In this document: positions 9,736 through 21,735 of the stretch, in pieces
Position numbering within the stretch: the stretch's first letter is position 1
Layout of the letters: each line of letters opens with the position of its first letter
DNA from: Argentina anserina
Lineage: Eukaryota > Streptophyta > Magnoliopsida > Rosales > Rosaceae
DNA: 64,000 nt
Assembly (NCBI RefSeq): GCF_933775445.1
Contig: NW_026089480.1
Location: 186,001-250,000 of the forward strand
Direction: 5' to 3'
Made by a program: the position numbers and the translations under genes
The notes under the pieces: generated by a model
What the model was told of the DNA's origin: nothing
Seen by the model: only the letters and a program-made list of their open reading frames with translations
Database searches by the model: none

Positions 9736-11992
9736 TGATAGGAGCACAAAGTGTGACGTTCTTAATGTGTTTATGCCCTATTCTTACTCTTTGTTACCGC
9801 TTATATAGTATGTTTTAGTTTCTTTTGTAAGAATAAGTGTCTAGGTAGAGCTTATATCAATTATGAGTGAATTGATGATGAAATCGTGCTAAGTGTTAAT
9901 AATCCTTGTTGAGATATGATTCCTTGTTCGAGTAGGATTCATCCTTTCGTATTTCTTTGTTTCTAACATACTTATTCTTATTAGGAAATACAAATCCATG
10001 TTGGAGAAGGAAAGCAATCCTAGTTCCACAAGGAAAGAGAAGAAAATACACTTAAAAGCCCAATCCATTCAAGAATCAAAATGCTGTCAATATTCATAGT
10101 CCAACTTCGACGGGCTCCCCTGGATAGCTCCGATCGAGTTAGAAGACCTACTTTATATGGAAATAAAGGTATTTGAGTCTAGTTTCTGTAGGATTTGGAA
10201 TCAAATCAATATCTTATTCCTACAAAGAGATATGACTGAATCATTGATCGGAGGTCCAATGAACTCGGCGGAATTATCTCAGCCATTGATTTGCTTTTGA
10301 TCCAAGGGCTATGAGGGAAACTTGGGACTTTGTTCCTCCTGCAAATAGAGCACAAATATGTATGAGAATGTCCATAAATCCCAGCACCAAAGAATGTCAA
10401 AGAAGGCATGCAGCAAATTAAATGAGAAGAGGCAAGAAAGTCAAAGAAGGCATGCAGCAAATTTAATGAGGAGAGGTAAGAAAAATCAAACATGGATGCA
10501 ACAATTAAGACTTTTGCTGCCTCCCTAATTCAAAGGAAGAAATTTGTGCAAAAGAAATCAGCAATAAAGGAGGAAGAAGATATGTAATTAATGCAAAAGA
10601 TATGCAATCCTTATAGAAATCAGAATTCTGGCAGTGCAGATCATCCATCTTTGACGAGCTCCCCTGGACAGCTCAAAATGATTGAGAAAATGTACCTTAT
10701 ATGGATGAAAAGCCACGGAAGTCTAGTTGAAATTGCCAGTTGGAATCATCTCAATATCTATTTTCTAGAGAAAGTTATGGCCACAACAAGGGACAAAGGT
10801 CAAATCTGCCGAATCTAGGAAACCTCAACCAATTTGGTTTCAACTTTGTGGACTTTGTGGCCATCCTCCCTTGGGTTTCTTCCTCTATATATAGCACCTC
10901 AATTCCACAGAAACATATCATCAACCTTGCTCACAAGACTTGCCAAAGCTCTGCCCAAACACTTTCATTCACCAAGCATCATAGAATCCGAATTCACCAC
11001 CCTTCACCATATTTTCTGTCCAAAGCTTGGGAGCCTAGGATACCATTCTCTTGAAGATCTTGTGCTACCACTGTAAGGAACCTTGGAGGAGAATTATAAA
11101 GTGTAACTCTATGATCTTCATGTTTAGTTTTCGGGTTTTTATGTTCTTGTTCTTGGATGATTTATGTTTAGGTTTTGTTAAAGTTATTTTTATTCTTGTC
11201 TATGAGATATTTGTAATTTTCGAATGACATGATGAATTAAGGTTTTCGATTTTTATTCAATGATTTTAGGTTTTATGCCATGAATTTCTGTTTATTTATT
11301 TAAATGATTTTCGGTGTGTTTGTACTTACGTGTGTGTTTGATACCCGGAAGTTGACGTCGCATGTGTAATAATCCAAAATTATAAACGATTTTGATACTT
11401 GGGAGTTGATTAATTGTTTGTTCTTTGTCACCTTCACCGATTATTGCCTAGGTTCGGTTAGACTTGTGCATTTGAATATGTTTATCTTTTCTATGTGATT
11501 TTTGGAATTGCATGATTGTTGGTTAAGTAGGTGACATGTTTAATGAATTCAATATGCGTGGCTTTGAAGTTGCATGGTAGGATAAGTATGTTAGATTTCG
11601 AATGAGGTTGGGACTGAGTTCGAATGTGTTAAAGTGTCATTGAGTTAGGAACCTTGGGAGGAACTTAACTGCATAACCGATTCTAGGATGTATAATGAAC
11701 CTTAAGGCATGAACTTAATTGAGATTAGATTTCGTTACCTTTGTTCTTATGTTATTTGTTTGGTAATTGCTTATGTGTTGGTTGGTTGATCACATGTATA
11801 TATTAGTTTAGGTTTATTTTATGTTTGATCCGAAATATATCCCAAAATCCTCATACTCTTATGAATTCGTTGTTAAATGTTTGTGATTCTTTACCCTGGT
11901 TGGATCCCCGGTTTGTGAACGATACCCTCTTGCTTTATACTACTAACGATGCTTACAGGGTTAATATTGATCTCGAGTAATCGAACCGATCA
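9736..11992 (+). repeat. 5' LTR of element B
   Basis: It begins TGATAGGAGC and ends GAACCGATCA. It has the same length as the 3' LTR (2257 bp). Differences seen by eye are near 9951 (G here, A in the 3' copy), near 11379 (A here, G there) and near 11705 (A here, C there). The first ten bases match those of the minus-strand LTRs in the window, but most of the rest does not, so it is a different family or subfamily. Confidence 0.95.
10884..10893 (+). promoter_or_regulatory. Putative TATA box in the 5' LTR of element B
   Basis: CTATATATAG is followed by a CA-rich start region (CACCTCAATTCCACAG), as expected for an LTR promoter. It would start the genomic RNA of element B. This is inferred from sequence only. 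Confidence 0.65.
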
Positions 11993-11994
11993 AA

Positions 11995-12012
11995 TGGCGC
12001 CGTTGCCGGGGA
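11995..12012 (+). other. Primer-binding site, tRNA-Asp type (element B)
   Basis: TGGCGCCGTTGCCGGGGA lies two bases after the LTR end. It is identical to the PBS of elements A and C, although the LTRs differ. Confidence 0.93.
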
Positions 12013-12600
12013 TCCATCATTATGGATCCCAATCTTTTAATTTCGAATTCACTGTTCATATTGTAAATTTGTATATTATTTTCACTGTTCATATTGTAAA
12101 TTTGTAAATTTCTATATTTTTTCTTATTTTATTCTAACATATAGTAATTTTATCTTAGGTTGTTATTTTTTATGATTGAATGCATGATTGTTGTTGGTTG
12201 TAAATCGAACGGAATAGGTAAAGTCCCTTTTGTTAATATTAGCCTTAACCCTTCATGTTTTCTTCCAAATTTTTTGCATGAGGTTGAGGGCGGCTTTTAT
12301 TAACACTTGGAGATTCGTCTAACACCCAAGTTTGTTTCTAGCTGAGTAAGGGGCACGCGTTTTCATTACTCTGGTGCATGGGACTAAAATTGGATCTCAG
12401 AGAACTATTGACTGACATACATCTCGGTGATGGAGTCGATAGGGGGCTTGCCCTCCATAGTTCAACAAATGAGTCCTACCATGTTCACTATCTCTGAATT
12501 AGCTATCCGGCCATCTGAAACAATGATTCAAACTTGTGTCTAGGCATCCATACTTAGGTCGCACGTCCACCTTGGTTTACAACTTAGAATCAATCGATCA
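12013..12600 (+). other. 5' leader of element B
   Basis: Non-coding. The part at about 12230-12570 is a diverged copy of the leader of elements A and C, including the GAGGGCGGCTTTTATTAACA block and the GACATACATCTCGGTGATGG block. Near 12055-12110 a short ACTGTTCATATTGTAAATTT segment is tandemly repeated. Confidence 0.7.
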
Positions 12601-13216
12601 TTTAATTGTTTGAATAACAACTTAAGAATGTTGAACCATGAAATTGATTGAAAAGTAACTTGTAAAAAAAAAATTTGACATATAATAATTGTAATTGGGT
12701 GTATTTTTTTTAGGTTTATTTAGTTGAGAAATTAAAACGAACTTAAACATAAGATTTGACATTATGTTGGATTGGTTGTTAAGCTTGTTTTCGTTTCCTT
12801 TTCCCCTTAACATGTTCTTATTATATTTGAATGACTTTTGACATGTTTTTAACTTGTATATCAATGACTTCCTAATTGTTATTCTCTAACTTTTACATTG
12901 CATCTTAATGATCTCATTCTAATTGCATTCATTTTGCATCTCATTCATGTTGCATTTTTAATTCCACGGAATATCATATGGCTAGAGGAACATAGTCCCT
13001 TAAGGACCTCGTGTCCTATGTTATGTTCGGTAGGTCCCACTTGTCACTAATGATTTTAATTGAGATTCTACAGGTTTATAGTGAAGTGACCAACAATGAG
13101 CTCGAGAATATACTACAAGGTTGGACAACAAAATGGCGGAGGAGAAACCCCATAATGTGTCACCTACAAAATGATTGAAATGAAAACTCGGTCTAAGCTA
13201 TTAGACTTTAAACTTA
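12601..13216 (+). other. Non-coding stretch of element B where gag-pol would lie
   Basis: About 600 bp of AT-rich sequence replaces the roughly 5.6 kb of gag-pol seen in element A. I find no RT, integrase or gag motif. The last 100 bp resemble the matching part of element C (18600-18690 reversed), with a shared AGACTTTAAA next to the GGGAGGCAACCC block. B and C therefore probably share this coding-less arrangement by descent. Confidence 0.6.
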
Positions 13217-15641
13217 AGCGCTTGTTGGGAGGCAACCCAATTTGTTTTCTTTTCTATTTATTGTTTTTATTTATTTTTTTTCTTTTTGATGTGTTTTGTG
13301 TTTTTGTCAATTAGTTTTCGAGAAAACGTGAAGAAGATCCAAAAATTTTCATTCAACAGAATCTGGCAGAAACAGTCCGTCGATTTCGGCATACTGTATC
13401 TCCCAGCTCATAGGGCGTTGGAAGATGTGCTTTATATGGAAACAAAGATCTTTGAGTCTAGTTTCTGTATCTTTTTACAAAACTGGATTTAGAGGTCTAC
13501 ATCATTCTCAGTTGCAATTTGAAGGCAGCAAGGTCGTGTCAGAAATTCAGAACTCGTGCAGTTGCAGTTCGGAAACGGCAAAACAGCGAGCACTTCCGGC
13601 CTAACTGGGCAGTTGTACCATACATGGATTGAAAGTTTGTTGTGTTATCTGAAACTTTCATTCATGACACTTTTTCATTCCGGCTGTTTAAGTCAACGAA
13701 AATCAGGTACAAAGAGGTAAAGGTCATTCCAGTTTTTGATTCTATGAACCTGTTTTACGTGACAAATTTTCAGGGGCATAACTTTCTCCTCATTTGGAGT
13801 TAGCGAACATACTTTATATGGTTGGAAAGCTAGAAACATTAGCTTTCAATTCCCACTGTTGTCTTACTGATCGGAGATTATTTTCATACGTTATGATGCA
13901 TGGAATGCAAGCTGTTGGACCGCGCCATGGGGGAGCTTTTCTCATCATTTTCTCATTTTTTTTCCCATGTTTTTATTTTTGTATTTGTTTCCTTCCACTA
14001 TGAGTCTTCCATTGCATTATTTATTTTGACATTCATTGAGGACAATGCATGATTCGAGTGTGGGGGAAGGTTTACATGTTAGAGTCATAAAATCAGAAAA
14101 AAAATAATTTTTTTGTTTTGTTTTTATTTTTTTTTGAGTCATAGGTATGCCTTTAACTGTCTAGGATGAGTTGATCTTTGAATGATTGGTTGAAAGATGA
14201 TCACAAGATTGGAAATTGAACTTAATTGTAATTTGATGGTTAATCAATGTGTAGAAATTGTACGAACATGTAGTAGATGAGGATTTTGAAACTTAGGTAC
14301 ATAATGAGCATGTTCCCTACTTGTTTGAATTCATGTAACCTATGTGAGTTTCGAGCCATATATGTGCCTTTTCTGGAGAGTTTAATCTATCGTTTATTGG
14401 CTATATAACCTCATTACATCTATTTTGATCAATTCATATGTCATAGAATTGCAATGAACTAGAGAATGCTAGAACTTACTTTGTGAAACTTTCGAAACTT
14501 TTATCATAATATACTCTGATTTTGAAAAGGATTGTTGGATCTTTTTAGGATTCCACCACTTAAACCAAAAAGCCGTATGCCTTATTTGTGCCCTGCTTGG
14601 GACACCTTAGTATGAACCCCTTTGAGCCTACGTTAAACCGTTTCTTTCATTACCAACATGTTAATATCCTTGCTTAGTATAGTTATATCTCTACCTTGTT
14701 CTCAAAGCTTGGCCGAGCCGATTGTTGGATGTTAATATGGAGTGATGATTCGATTCAAGTGTGGGGTTGTGCTATGTATGTATTTATGCCGTATGAAAAG
14801 AGTGAAAAGAATGAAGAAAAAAAAAATAGAAAGATGCCGTGAGAAGAAAAAGAGAAAAATACATGAACACGGCTTGAATAAAAAAAATACAAAGAAGTTA
14901 CGGCATAGCTATGTTTGATGTGACTTTGGAGTTGTGATATATTTGTTGAAGGCTCAATAATGTTGTACTTTAGCCTTTGTTCGTTTTCACAATGTTTAAA
15001 GTGAAGAATGGGTCCAACATGATAAAAGTGGCCCTTGTTTTATGGAGTATGGCGACATAAGGTGGATGATTTTTGCTCTGCTAAGTCTTGAGGATGACCT
15101 TTGTGATTCCTTTTACCTGAAAAATGATATATCCTTATAGAGACTAAGCCTACCTTTTATAAAGATCCGCATGATTCTTAAAATGAGTAGCTCTTGATTT
15201 GTGGAGTTTGTTTCATGAGTAAGCATATGGTTTGGGTTCATTTGTGCATATGATTGGTATCTTTCATGAGGTTTTCGAATTCACTATGTGTTCATAACTC
15301 TTATGTGTGAAAAGCTTTTAAGCATATGCCATGTTCTTGAGAGAAAATATTTGGAGTGCATATCCCTTGTGAGTTGAATTTGAACTTGTCTTGAACATGT
15401 TGAGCTTAATATACCTATGTTTCTACCATCTCTTACTTGTTATGCGAGATCTCATGTTTATTAACCATTGAATTCATTCTATCTATTTCGATTAAGTGTT
15501 ATTCTTGATGCTATGAGTTTGAAGATCTTTGAGACATAATGTTGAAGGCATTATAGTTGAGTCATTAGTTTAGTTGCATTGATTTTTGTTTTATGTTTTT
15601 GTTTCCCTTTTCTAGTGTTTGCTAAGGGACTAGCAAAGCTT
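13217..15641 (+). other. 3' UTR of element B
   Basis: It starts with a block containing TTGTTGGGAGGCAACCC and later has an ATTGAGGACAATG block and AAGTGTGGGG motifs (for example near 14057, 14759 and 15642). Purine-rich GAAAAA stretches lie at 14800-14890. The part at 14515-15060 is homologous to the element C 3' UTR. No gene is seen; the short ORFs in it are not supported by anything else. Confidence 0.7.
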
Positions 15642-15655
15642 AAGTGTGGGGTTGT
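15642..15655 (+). other. Polypurine-tract-like end of element B
   Basis: AAGTGTGGGGTTGT lies immediately before the TGATAG of the 3' LTR, where the plus-strand primer is expected. It closely resembles the sequence next to the right-hand LTR at 21736-21753 (reversed). Confidence 0.65.
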
Positions 15656-17912
15656 TGATAGGAGCACAAAGTGTGACGTTCTTAATGTGTTTATGCCCTA
15701 TTCTTACTCTTTGTTACCGCTTATATAGTATGTTTTAGTTTCTTTTGTAAGAATAAGTGTCTAGGTAGAGCTTATATCAATTATGAGTGAATTGATGATG
15801 AAATCGTGCTAAGTGTTAATAATCCTTGTTGAGATATGATTCCTTGTTCGAGTAGGATTCATCCTTTCATATTTCTTTGTTTCTAACATACTTATTCTTA
15901 TTAGGAAATACAAATCCATGTTGGAGAAGGAAAGCAATCCTAGTTCCACAAGGAAAGAGAAGAAAATACACTTAAAAGCCCAATCCATTCAAGAATCAAA
16001 ATGCTGTCAATATTCATAGTCCAACTTCGACGGGCTCCCCTGGATAGCTCCGATCGAGTTAGAAGACCTACTTTATATGGAAATAAAGGTATTTGAGTCT
16101 AGTTTCTGTAGGATTTGGAATCAAATCAATATCTTATTCCTACAAAGAGATATGACTGAATCATTGATCGGAGGTCCAATGAACTCGGCGGAATTATCTC
16201 AGCCATTGATTTGCTTTTGATCCAAGGGCTATGAGGGAAACTTGGGACTTTGTTCCTCCTGCAAATAGAGCACAAATATGTATGAGAATGTCCATAAATC
16301 CCAGCACCAAAGAATGTCAAAGAAGGCATGCAGCAAATTAAATGAGAAGAGGCAAGAAAGTCAAAGAAGGCATGCAGCAAATTTAATGAGGAGAGGTAAG
16401 AAAAATCAAACATGGATGCAACAATTAAGACTTTTGCTGCCTCCCTAATTCAAAGGAAGAAATTTGTGCAAAAGAAATCAGCAATAAAGGAGGAAGAAGA
16501 TATGTAATTAATGCAAAAGATATGCAATCCTTATAGAAATCAGAATTCTGGCAGTGCAGATCATCCATCTTTGACGAGCTCCCCTGGACAGCTCAAAATG
16601 ATTGAGAAAATGTACCTTATATGGATGAAAAGCCACGGAAGTCTAGTTGAAATTGCCAGTTGGAATCATCTCAATATCTATTTTCTAGAGAAAGTTATGG
16701 CCACAACAAGGGACAAAGGTCAAATCTGCCGAATCTAGGAAACCTCAACCAATTTGGTTTCAACTTTGTGGACTTTGTGGCCATCCTCCCTTGGGTTTCT
16801 TCCTCTATATATAGCACCTCAATTCCACAGAAACATATCATCAACCTTGCTCACAAGACTTGCCAAAGCTCTGCCCAAACACTTTCATTCACCAAGCATC
16901 ATAGAATCCGAATTCACCACCCTTCACCATATTTTCTGTCCAAAGCTTGGGAGCCTAGGATACCATTCTCTTGAAGATCTTGTGCTACCACTGTAAGGAA
17001 CCTTGGAGGAGAATTATAAAGTGTAACTCTATGATCTTCATGTTTAGTTTTCGGGTTTTTATGTTCTTGTTCTTGGATGATTTATGTTTAGGTTTTGTTA
17101 AAGTTATTTTTATTCTTGTCTATGAGATATTTGTAATTTTCGAATGACATGATGAATTAAGGTTTTCGATTTTTATTCAATGATTTTAGGTTTTATGCCA
17201 TGAATTTCTGTTTATTTATTTAAATGATTTTCGGTGTGTTTGTACTTACGTGTGTGTTTGATACCCGGAAGTTGACGTCGCATGTGTAATAATCCAAAGT
17301 TATAAACGATTTTGATACTTGGGAGTTGATTAATTGTTTGTTCTTTGTCACCTTCACCGATTATTGCCTAGGTTCGGTTAGACTTGTGCATTTGAATATG
17401 TTTATCTTTTCTATGTGATTTTTGGAATTGCATGATTGTTGGTTAAGTAGGTGACATGTTTAATGAATTCAATATGCGTGGCTTTGAAGTTGCATGGTAG
17501 GATAAGTATGTTAGATTTCGAATGAGGTTGGGACTGAGTTCGAATGTGTTAAAGTGTCATTGAGTTAGGAACCTTGGGAGGAACTTAACTGCATAACCGA
17601 TTCTAGGATGTATAATGAACCTTACGGCATGAACTTAATTGAGATTAGATTTCGTTACCTTTGTTCTTATGTTATTTGTTTGGTAATTGCTTATGTGTTG
17701 GTTGGTTGATCACATGTATATATTAGTTTAGGTTTATTTTATGTTTGATCCGAAATATATCCCAAAATCCTCATACTCTTATGAATTCGTTGTTAAATGT
17801 TTGTGATTCTTTACCCTGGTTGGATCCCCGGTTTGTGAACGATACCCTCTTGCTTTATACTACTAACGATGCTTACAGGGTTAATATTGATCTCGAGTAA
17901 TCGAACCGATCA
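15656..17912 (+). repeat. 3' LTR of element B
   Basis: A 2257-bp near-identical copy of 9736-11992, offset by 5920. The run of identity supports a recent insertion. It ends GATCA directly before the target duplication. Confidence 0.95.
16804..16813 (+). promoter_or_regulatory. Putative TATA box in the 3' LTR of element B
   Basis: CTATATATAG, an exact copy of the 5' LTR site. Transcription from here would leave element B to the right, antisense to element C and toward the satellite array. Confidence 0.55.
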
Positions 17913-17917
17913 ATTTT
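17913..17917. repeat. Target-site duplication of element B, right copy (ATTTT)
   Basis: Matches 9731-9735. Confidence 0.9.
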
Positions 17918-18619
17918 ATGACCTCAAAGTTTCAACAATCACAAAAGATGAGTTCTAGTAAATTCTAGAGTCCATTAAAAGCTGTGGCACATAGTTATTG
18001 AATATGCAAAGAATAATGAGGTTCTTATGACAATCACGAAATTTCATATTATCACTCAAGAAGAAAGCATATATTGGCTCAAAAACTCACATGTTGTTAT
18101 GGACTTAAACTAACCAAACATGTATGCCATATTATATTCAATCAAAATCTCACATGTTCATACCAAATCCACATTATCAATGAAACTTACAATTCAATTC
18201 TTATGGAATGCAAAACCATCATCTATGCATTTAGAGACATAATCATCCTAGACTTTAGGGGCATCCTAAGACTCAAAACAACGCATTTTTTGTCGATTTT
18301 TTAAATAGTTTTTTTTCGAATTTTTTTCTTTCTTTTTCGTTTTTAACATGAAATAAAAGCAAAAATCAGCAAACAATGATCAAGCAACCCTACCCCACAC
18401 TTAGAAAATTACATTGTCCTCAATGTAAGCTCAATAATCAGAATGTAATTCATAAGTATACACTAAGATCACACATCAATACATATACAATTCAACCATA
18501 AGAGTGAAGGGATAAGAAATTGCAAACTCCCGTAGACGACTCCTCCACAAGTACGGTTGAAATGGGTTGCCTCCCATGCATCGCTTGAGTTTTAAAGTCT
18601 GTCAGCCTAGACTCTGCAC
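17918..18619 (-). other. Proximal 3' UTR of element C
   Basis: 18409-18619 is nearly the same as 1-210 of element A, including the ATTGAGGACAATG block and the GGGAGGCAACCC block (minus strand). CTAAGTGTGGGG lies near 18392-18403 on the minus strand. The stretch to the left joins 9735 once element B is removed. No gene is seen. Confidence 0.75.
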
Positions 18620-19045
18620 TTCTATTTAAGTTTTAGGCGACACCACTTGGAGTTGTACACCTCCAAATTTGTGCCTCTTTGACTATCAAAACTCGATGCA
18701 TGTTCATCCACTCTTAAGCTACATCGCATCAAGAGAAAGATAATTAGAAAACTGGAGATGAGATCTCGAAGAATAAGTTAGTAAAGTGTTAATGATTAAG
18801 CTAAAGTTAGTATGAGTTGAATTAATTGCAAATCATGAATCAAAAGTTAGAATGTGGTAGAACTCCGCTTCTTGCAACACTTGTCGTCCTTCCCAAGTCA
18901 TTGAGAGCTTCAATCAACTATTAACAATAGAATTCTCCAACTCTTTCTTAGAATCCACAATTGACAACTATTCTATACAAAGACACAAAATGTTAATGAT
19001 CAATTATATATAAAACGAAATAAAAGACATGTTAGTAATTGTATA
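18620..19045 (-). other. Non-coding filler of element C in place of gag-pol
   Basis: About 425 bp lie between sequences that flank the whole gag-pol block in element A (A 207 on one side, A about 5862 on the other). I find no gag, RT or integrase remnant. The end near 18620-18690 resembles the matching place in element B. Confidence 0.6.
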
Positions 19046-19974
19046 AATGAAATACAAGTATAAACGTTAAGGACAATTTTTGTTTTACAACAAATGTGTA
19101 TGAATATCTTAAAATCTAATTGTTTTTATTCACAACATCCTAATATTTAAGGTACGTGGAGCAGAGGAGCTAACTGTGCAATGGACTGAAATAGCCCAAG
19201 GTAGGGTCTTGCTTTATCCGATATACCTTAAAAATTAGAATATTATTTTCTTTTGAAACTATATACATCTATTTATACAAAGTTATTTTCTAAGTTATAA
19301 AGCGAGGTGGACATGCGGCCTAAGTACGTCGTCTAGACACAAACTCATTCCTTTGTTTCAGAAGGCTGGATAGCTAGAATCAGAGATAGTCACAAGGCAG
19401 GACTCATTTGTTGGACACCACGGGGGCCACAACCTCGAAAGGATGCTTTCCCAATCGACTCCATCACCGAGATGTATGTCAGTCTATGGGCCTCTGAGAT
19501 CCAATTTTGTAAACCTTGAACCAGGGTAATGAAAATAGCAAGCCCCTTACTCAGCTCGGAATAACTTTGTGTGTTAGACTGCTCGCAAAGTGTTAATAAA
19601 AGCCGCCCTCAACCCCAAGTGACCTTTGCAAGGTACAAATGGAGGGTTAAGGCTAATATTAACAAAATGGACTTTACCTATTCCGTTCACTTTATAACTT
19701 ACAATAAACTAAGCATAAATAAACATTTAGCTTCCTTAAAAAATATAACTAAGTGTAACAAGTATCCTATATGCATACTACAACAACAATATAACAAATA
19801 ACAACTTAATATACACAATAAAAAAATTTCGTTCTATAAAAGTTTTCTTTTTCTTTCGGAGTTACTGTTCACAGAAGCACTATTTACGATTACTATTCAC
19901 ATAAACAAAATACAATTATACAATTCACAATATAACACAATAGTAACACTTCAAAGCATTGAGAATTAATCAAT
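19046..19974 (-). other. 5' leader of element C
   Basis: Closely matches the leader of element A (about 5862-6917), including the GAGATGTATGTCAGTC block and AAAGCCGCCCTCAACC. Non-coding. Confidence 0.75.
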
Positions 19975-19992
19975 TCCCCGGCAACGGCGCCA
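19975..19992 (-). other. Primer-binding site, tRNA-Asp type (element C)
   Basis: The minus strand reads TGGCGCCGTTGCCGGGGA, three bases from the LTR end, as in element A. Confidence 0.92.
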
Positions 19993-19995
19993 AAA

Positions 19996-21735
19996 TGATA
20001 GATCGTTCGTTTAGAACATCTATAAAATACCCTGAAAAACATCATCGTTAGTATAGAATAAGCAGGGATCGTTCAGTCCGGGGAATCAAAAGGGCCTCAA
20101 CACTTATCATGTTATTGGGGGATTTGATTTGGATTCTAAAACTACAACTTAAAATAAATCCTAAATTACTTATATACAATTGATCAACCATTCATCACAT
20201 AACCAAAACACGAATTCTACTCAAGAAACATGTATGACATGCATAGAACAACATATAGGCAGCAAGTATTTTCGATTCTTCTTAAGTCCATTTCAATTCC
20301 AATTCTAATTAGAGTCCGAAGCGGTTCATCTAATCGTTAAGACTTCTTAATTATTTAGAATCAACGAAGCGTTCAATCCTAAACATATGCTAAAGAGAGT
20401 TCAACATAACGAAGCGTCTAGTTAAACAACAAAGTAGCACATAAGCACATGAAGTCGAATTGGAGACATGTTACACAAGCATGGCGTCACTCATCTTGAT
20501 TAAACATGCAAATTCCTAGAACTATCACAGCCCTATATAAGTATCCATAATTGAAACACGAAGCGCATATTCAATCGATGAACACTTTGGTGAATGAAAT
20601 CGCAACCATAGGAGAACCATGGCCTTGGCTTCCTCAAGCATTGATTTAGATGTACAAATTCAAGGAATTAATTGAAATAAAACCTAAATTAATTTCGAAA
20701 TCCTACTGCCCATAGATGCTACACACGACATACACACATATTTCATGAGTTCATGCAATCAAAACATAAAACCAAAGAAGTCTGAATTTATGTTCTTCAT
20801 ATATGAAACCGAAAATAACATCCAATGATTCATACAATGAATTCGAAATTTGCAGAAAATAAAAAGAAAGATTACAAGCCATGGATGAATCACACATTAG
20901 AAAACCTTGAAGGATGGAGGAAGATGAATTCGAATTGGTGGAGGAGGAAGATGAGCACGGCTTGATGATGATGGATGAAGGTTTTTGGCTTGAATTTTCT
21001 GGATGTATTTAGGCAGCAATTCGGCTTTGTTTGTAAGAGAATGGAGATGGTGAATTGTGAGGGAGGCCATGCCTTATATAGAAGAAGGAGGAAGAGAGGG
21101 GCTGCTAGGGCTTTTGATGGGCTGATCCTCTATTTCTTTTTTTTCTTTTCTTTCCTTCTCGATTGAATGATGATCATCTTTGTTGGTCACATGCATTCTC
21201 CCTTCTTCTAGACCACATGCATTCTTCAGAATTATCTCTTTGTTCTCTCCTTCATTTTTCTTCTTTTGTTTCCTTCTTTTCTTATTCTTTCCATTTAATG
21301 GCCGGATGAACCTTCCCTCCTTTGAGGCTGCATACTTCTTCCTTTTCATCTTATTCAGAAACTAAATTACTTCTTTCTTTTTTCTCCTTTTGTTTCCTTC
21401 TTCTCCTCTTTCTTTCCATAATTTCCAAGTCATTATCTCATATTTAATTCTGAAAATAAGGGCAGGAAATAATAAATATAAATCACATATGTTACAGAAA
21501 TATCGAATAATAAAAATCCTAACCAAACTAGGTTTCCTAGTTCGACAAGGAATACTACTCTATAGCACTCTCGACAATTTCTGCAGTTTACACCTGTTTT
21601 AGCACCAAAAGGGAACGAACGTCACTAAAGACTCCTAACTCGACTCAATGACTCTATACTACAATAATAAGGGCTAAGTAAAGTACGAATGGAGGTAAAA
21701 ACATGTTAAAAACGTCGCACAAAGTGCTCCTATCA
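19996..21735 (-). repeat. LTR at the right end of element C (1740 bp)
   Basis: It runs from TGATAGGAGC to CTATCA on the minus strand. It serves as the 5' LTR of element C. On its upstream side (21736 onward) it is joined to the large tandem array through a PPT-like sequence, so it also has the position of a 3' LTR of a further element whose 3' UTR would be the array. It belongs to the same family as 6939-8534 but carries about 300 bp more (about 20488-20800) and a different U3. Confidence 0.9.
21072..21081 (-). promoter_or_regulatory. Putative TATA box of the right LTR
   Basis: The minus strand reads CTATATAAGG, at the same place in the LTR as the site at 7709-7718. Confidence 0.55.

Larger units (their letters stand above)
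9736..17912 (+). mobile_element. Complete non-autonomous LTR retrotransposon, element B (LARD-like, 8177 bp)
   Basis: Two 2257-bp LTRs, a tRNA-Asp PBS, a PPT-like end and a 5-bp target duplication define a full insertion. The 3.66-kb internal part contains Athila-type leader and 3' UTR blocks but no gag, protease, RT or integrase frame; the only ORFs are under 110 codons. Enzymes would have to come from an autonomous relative. The LTRs differ at three positions that I can find by eye, so the insertion is recent. It sits in the 3' UTR of element C in the opposite orientation. Confidence 0.92.
8535..21735 (-). mobile_element. Non-autonomous Athila-related element C, interrupted by element B
   Basis: On the minus strand this has an LTR (19996-21735), an Asp PBS, a leader like that of element A, no gag or pol, a 3' UTR split by element B, then tandem repeat up to the middle LTR. 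Without B its internal part is about 3.3 kb, close to the 3.66 kb of element B. It therefore fits a large retrotransposon derivative (LARD) that needs enzymes from a relative such as A. Its 3' LTR is either the middle LTR at 6939-8534 or missing. The divergence between the two LTRs argues against a simple intact pair. Confidence 0.75.

Noticed and set aside
10206..11076. Short ORFs of 75-104 codons in the LTRs of element B, present twice
   Set aside because: They are duplicated only because the LTR is duplicated. They overlap each other and the promoter region and match no domain I recognise.
18074..18304. 76-codon + strand ORF in the element C 3' UTR
   Set aside because: AT-rich, no domain, and antisense within a retrotransposon UTR.
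6939..21735. The two minus-strand LTRs as a simple pair that dates element C
   Set aside because: A 300-bp indel and very different U3 regions mean they were not identical copies at one insertion, so no age can be taken from them.
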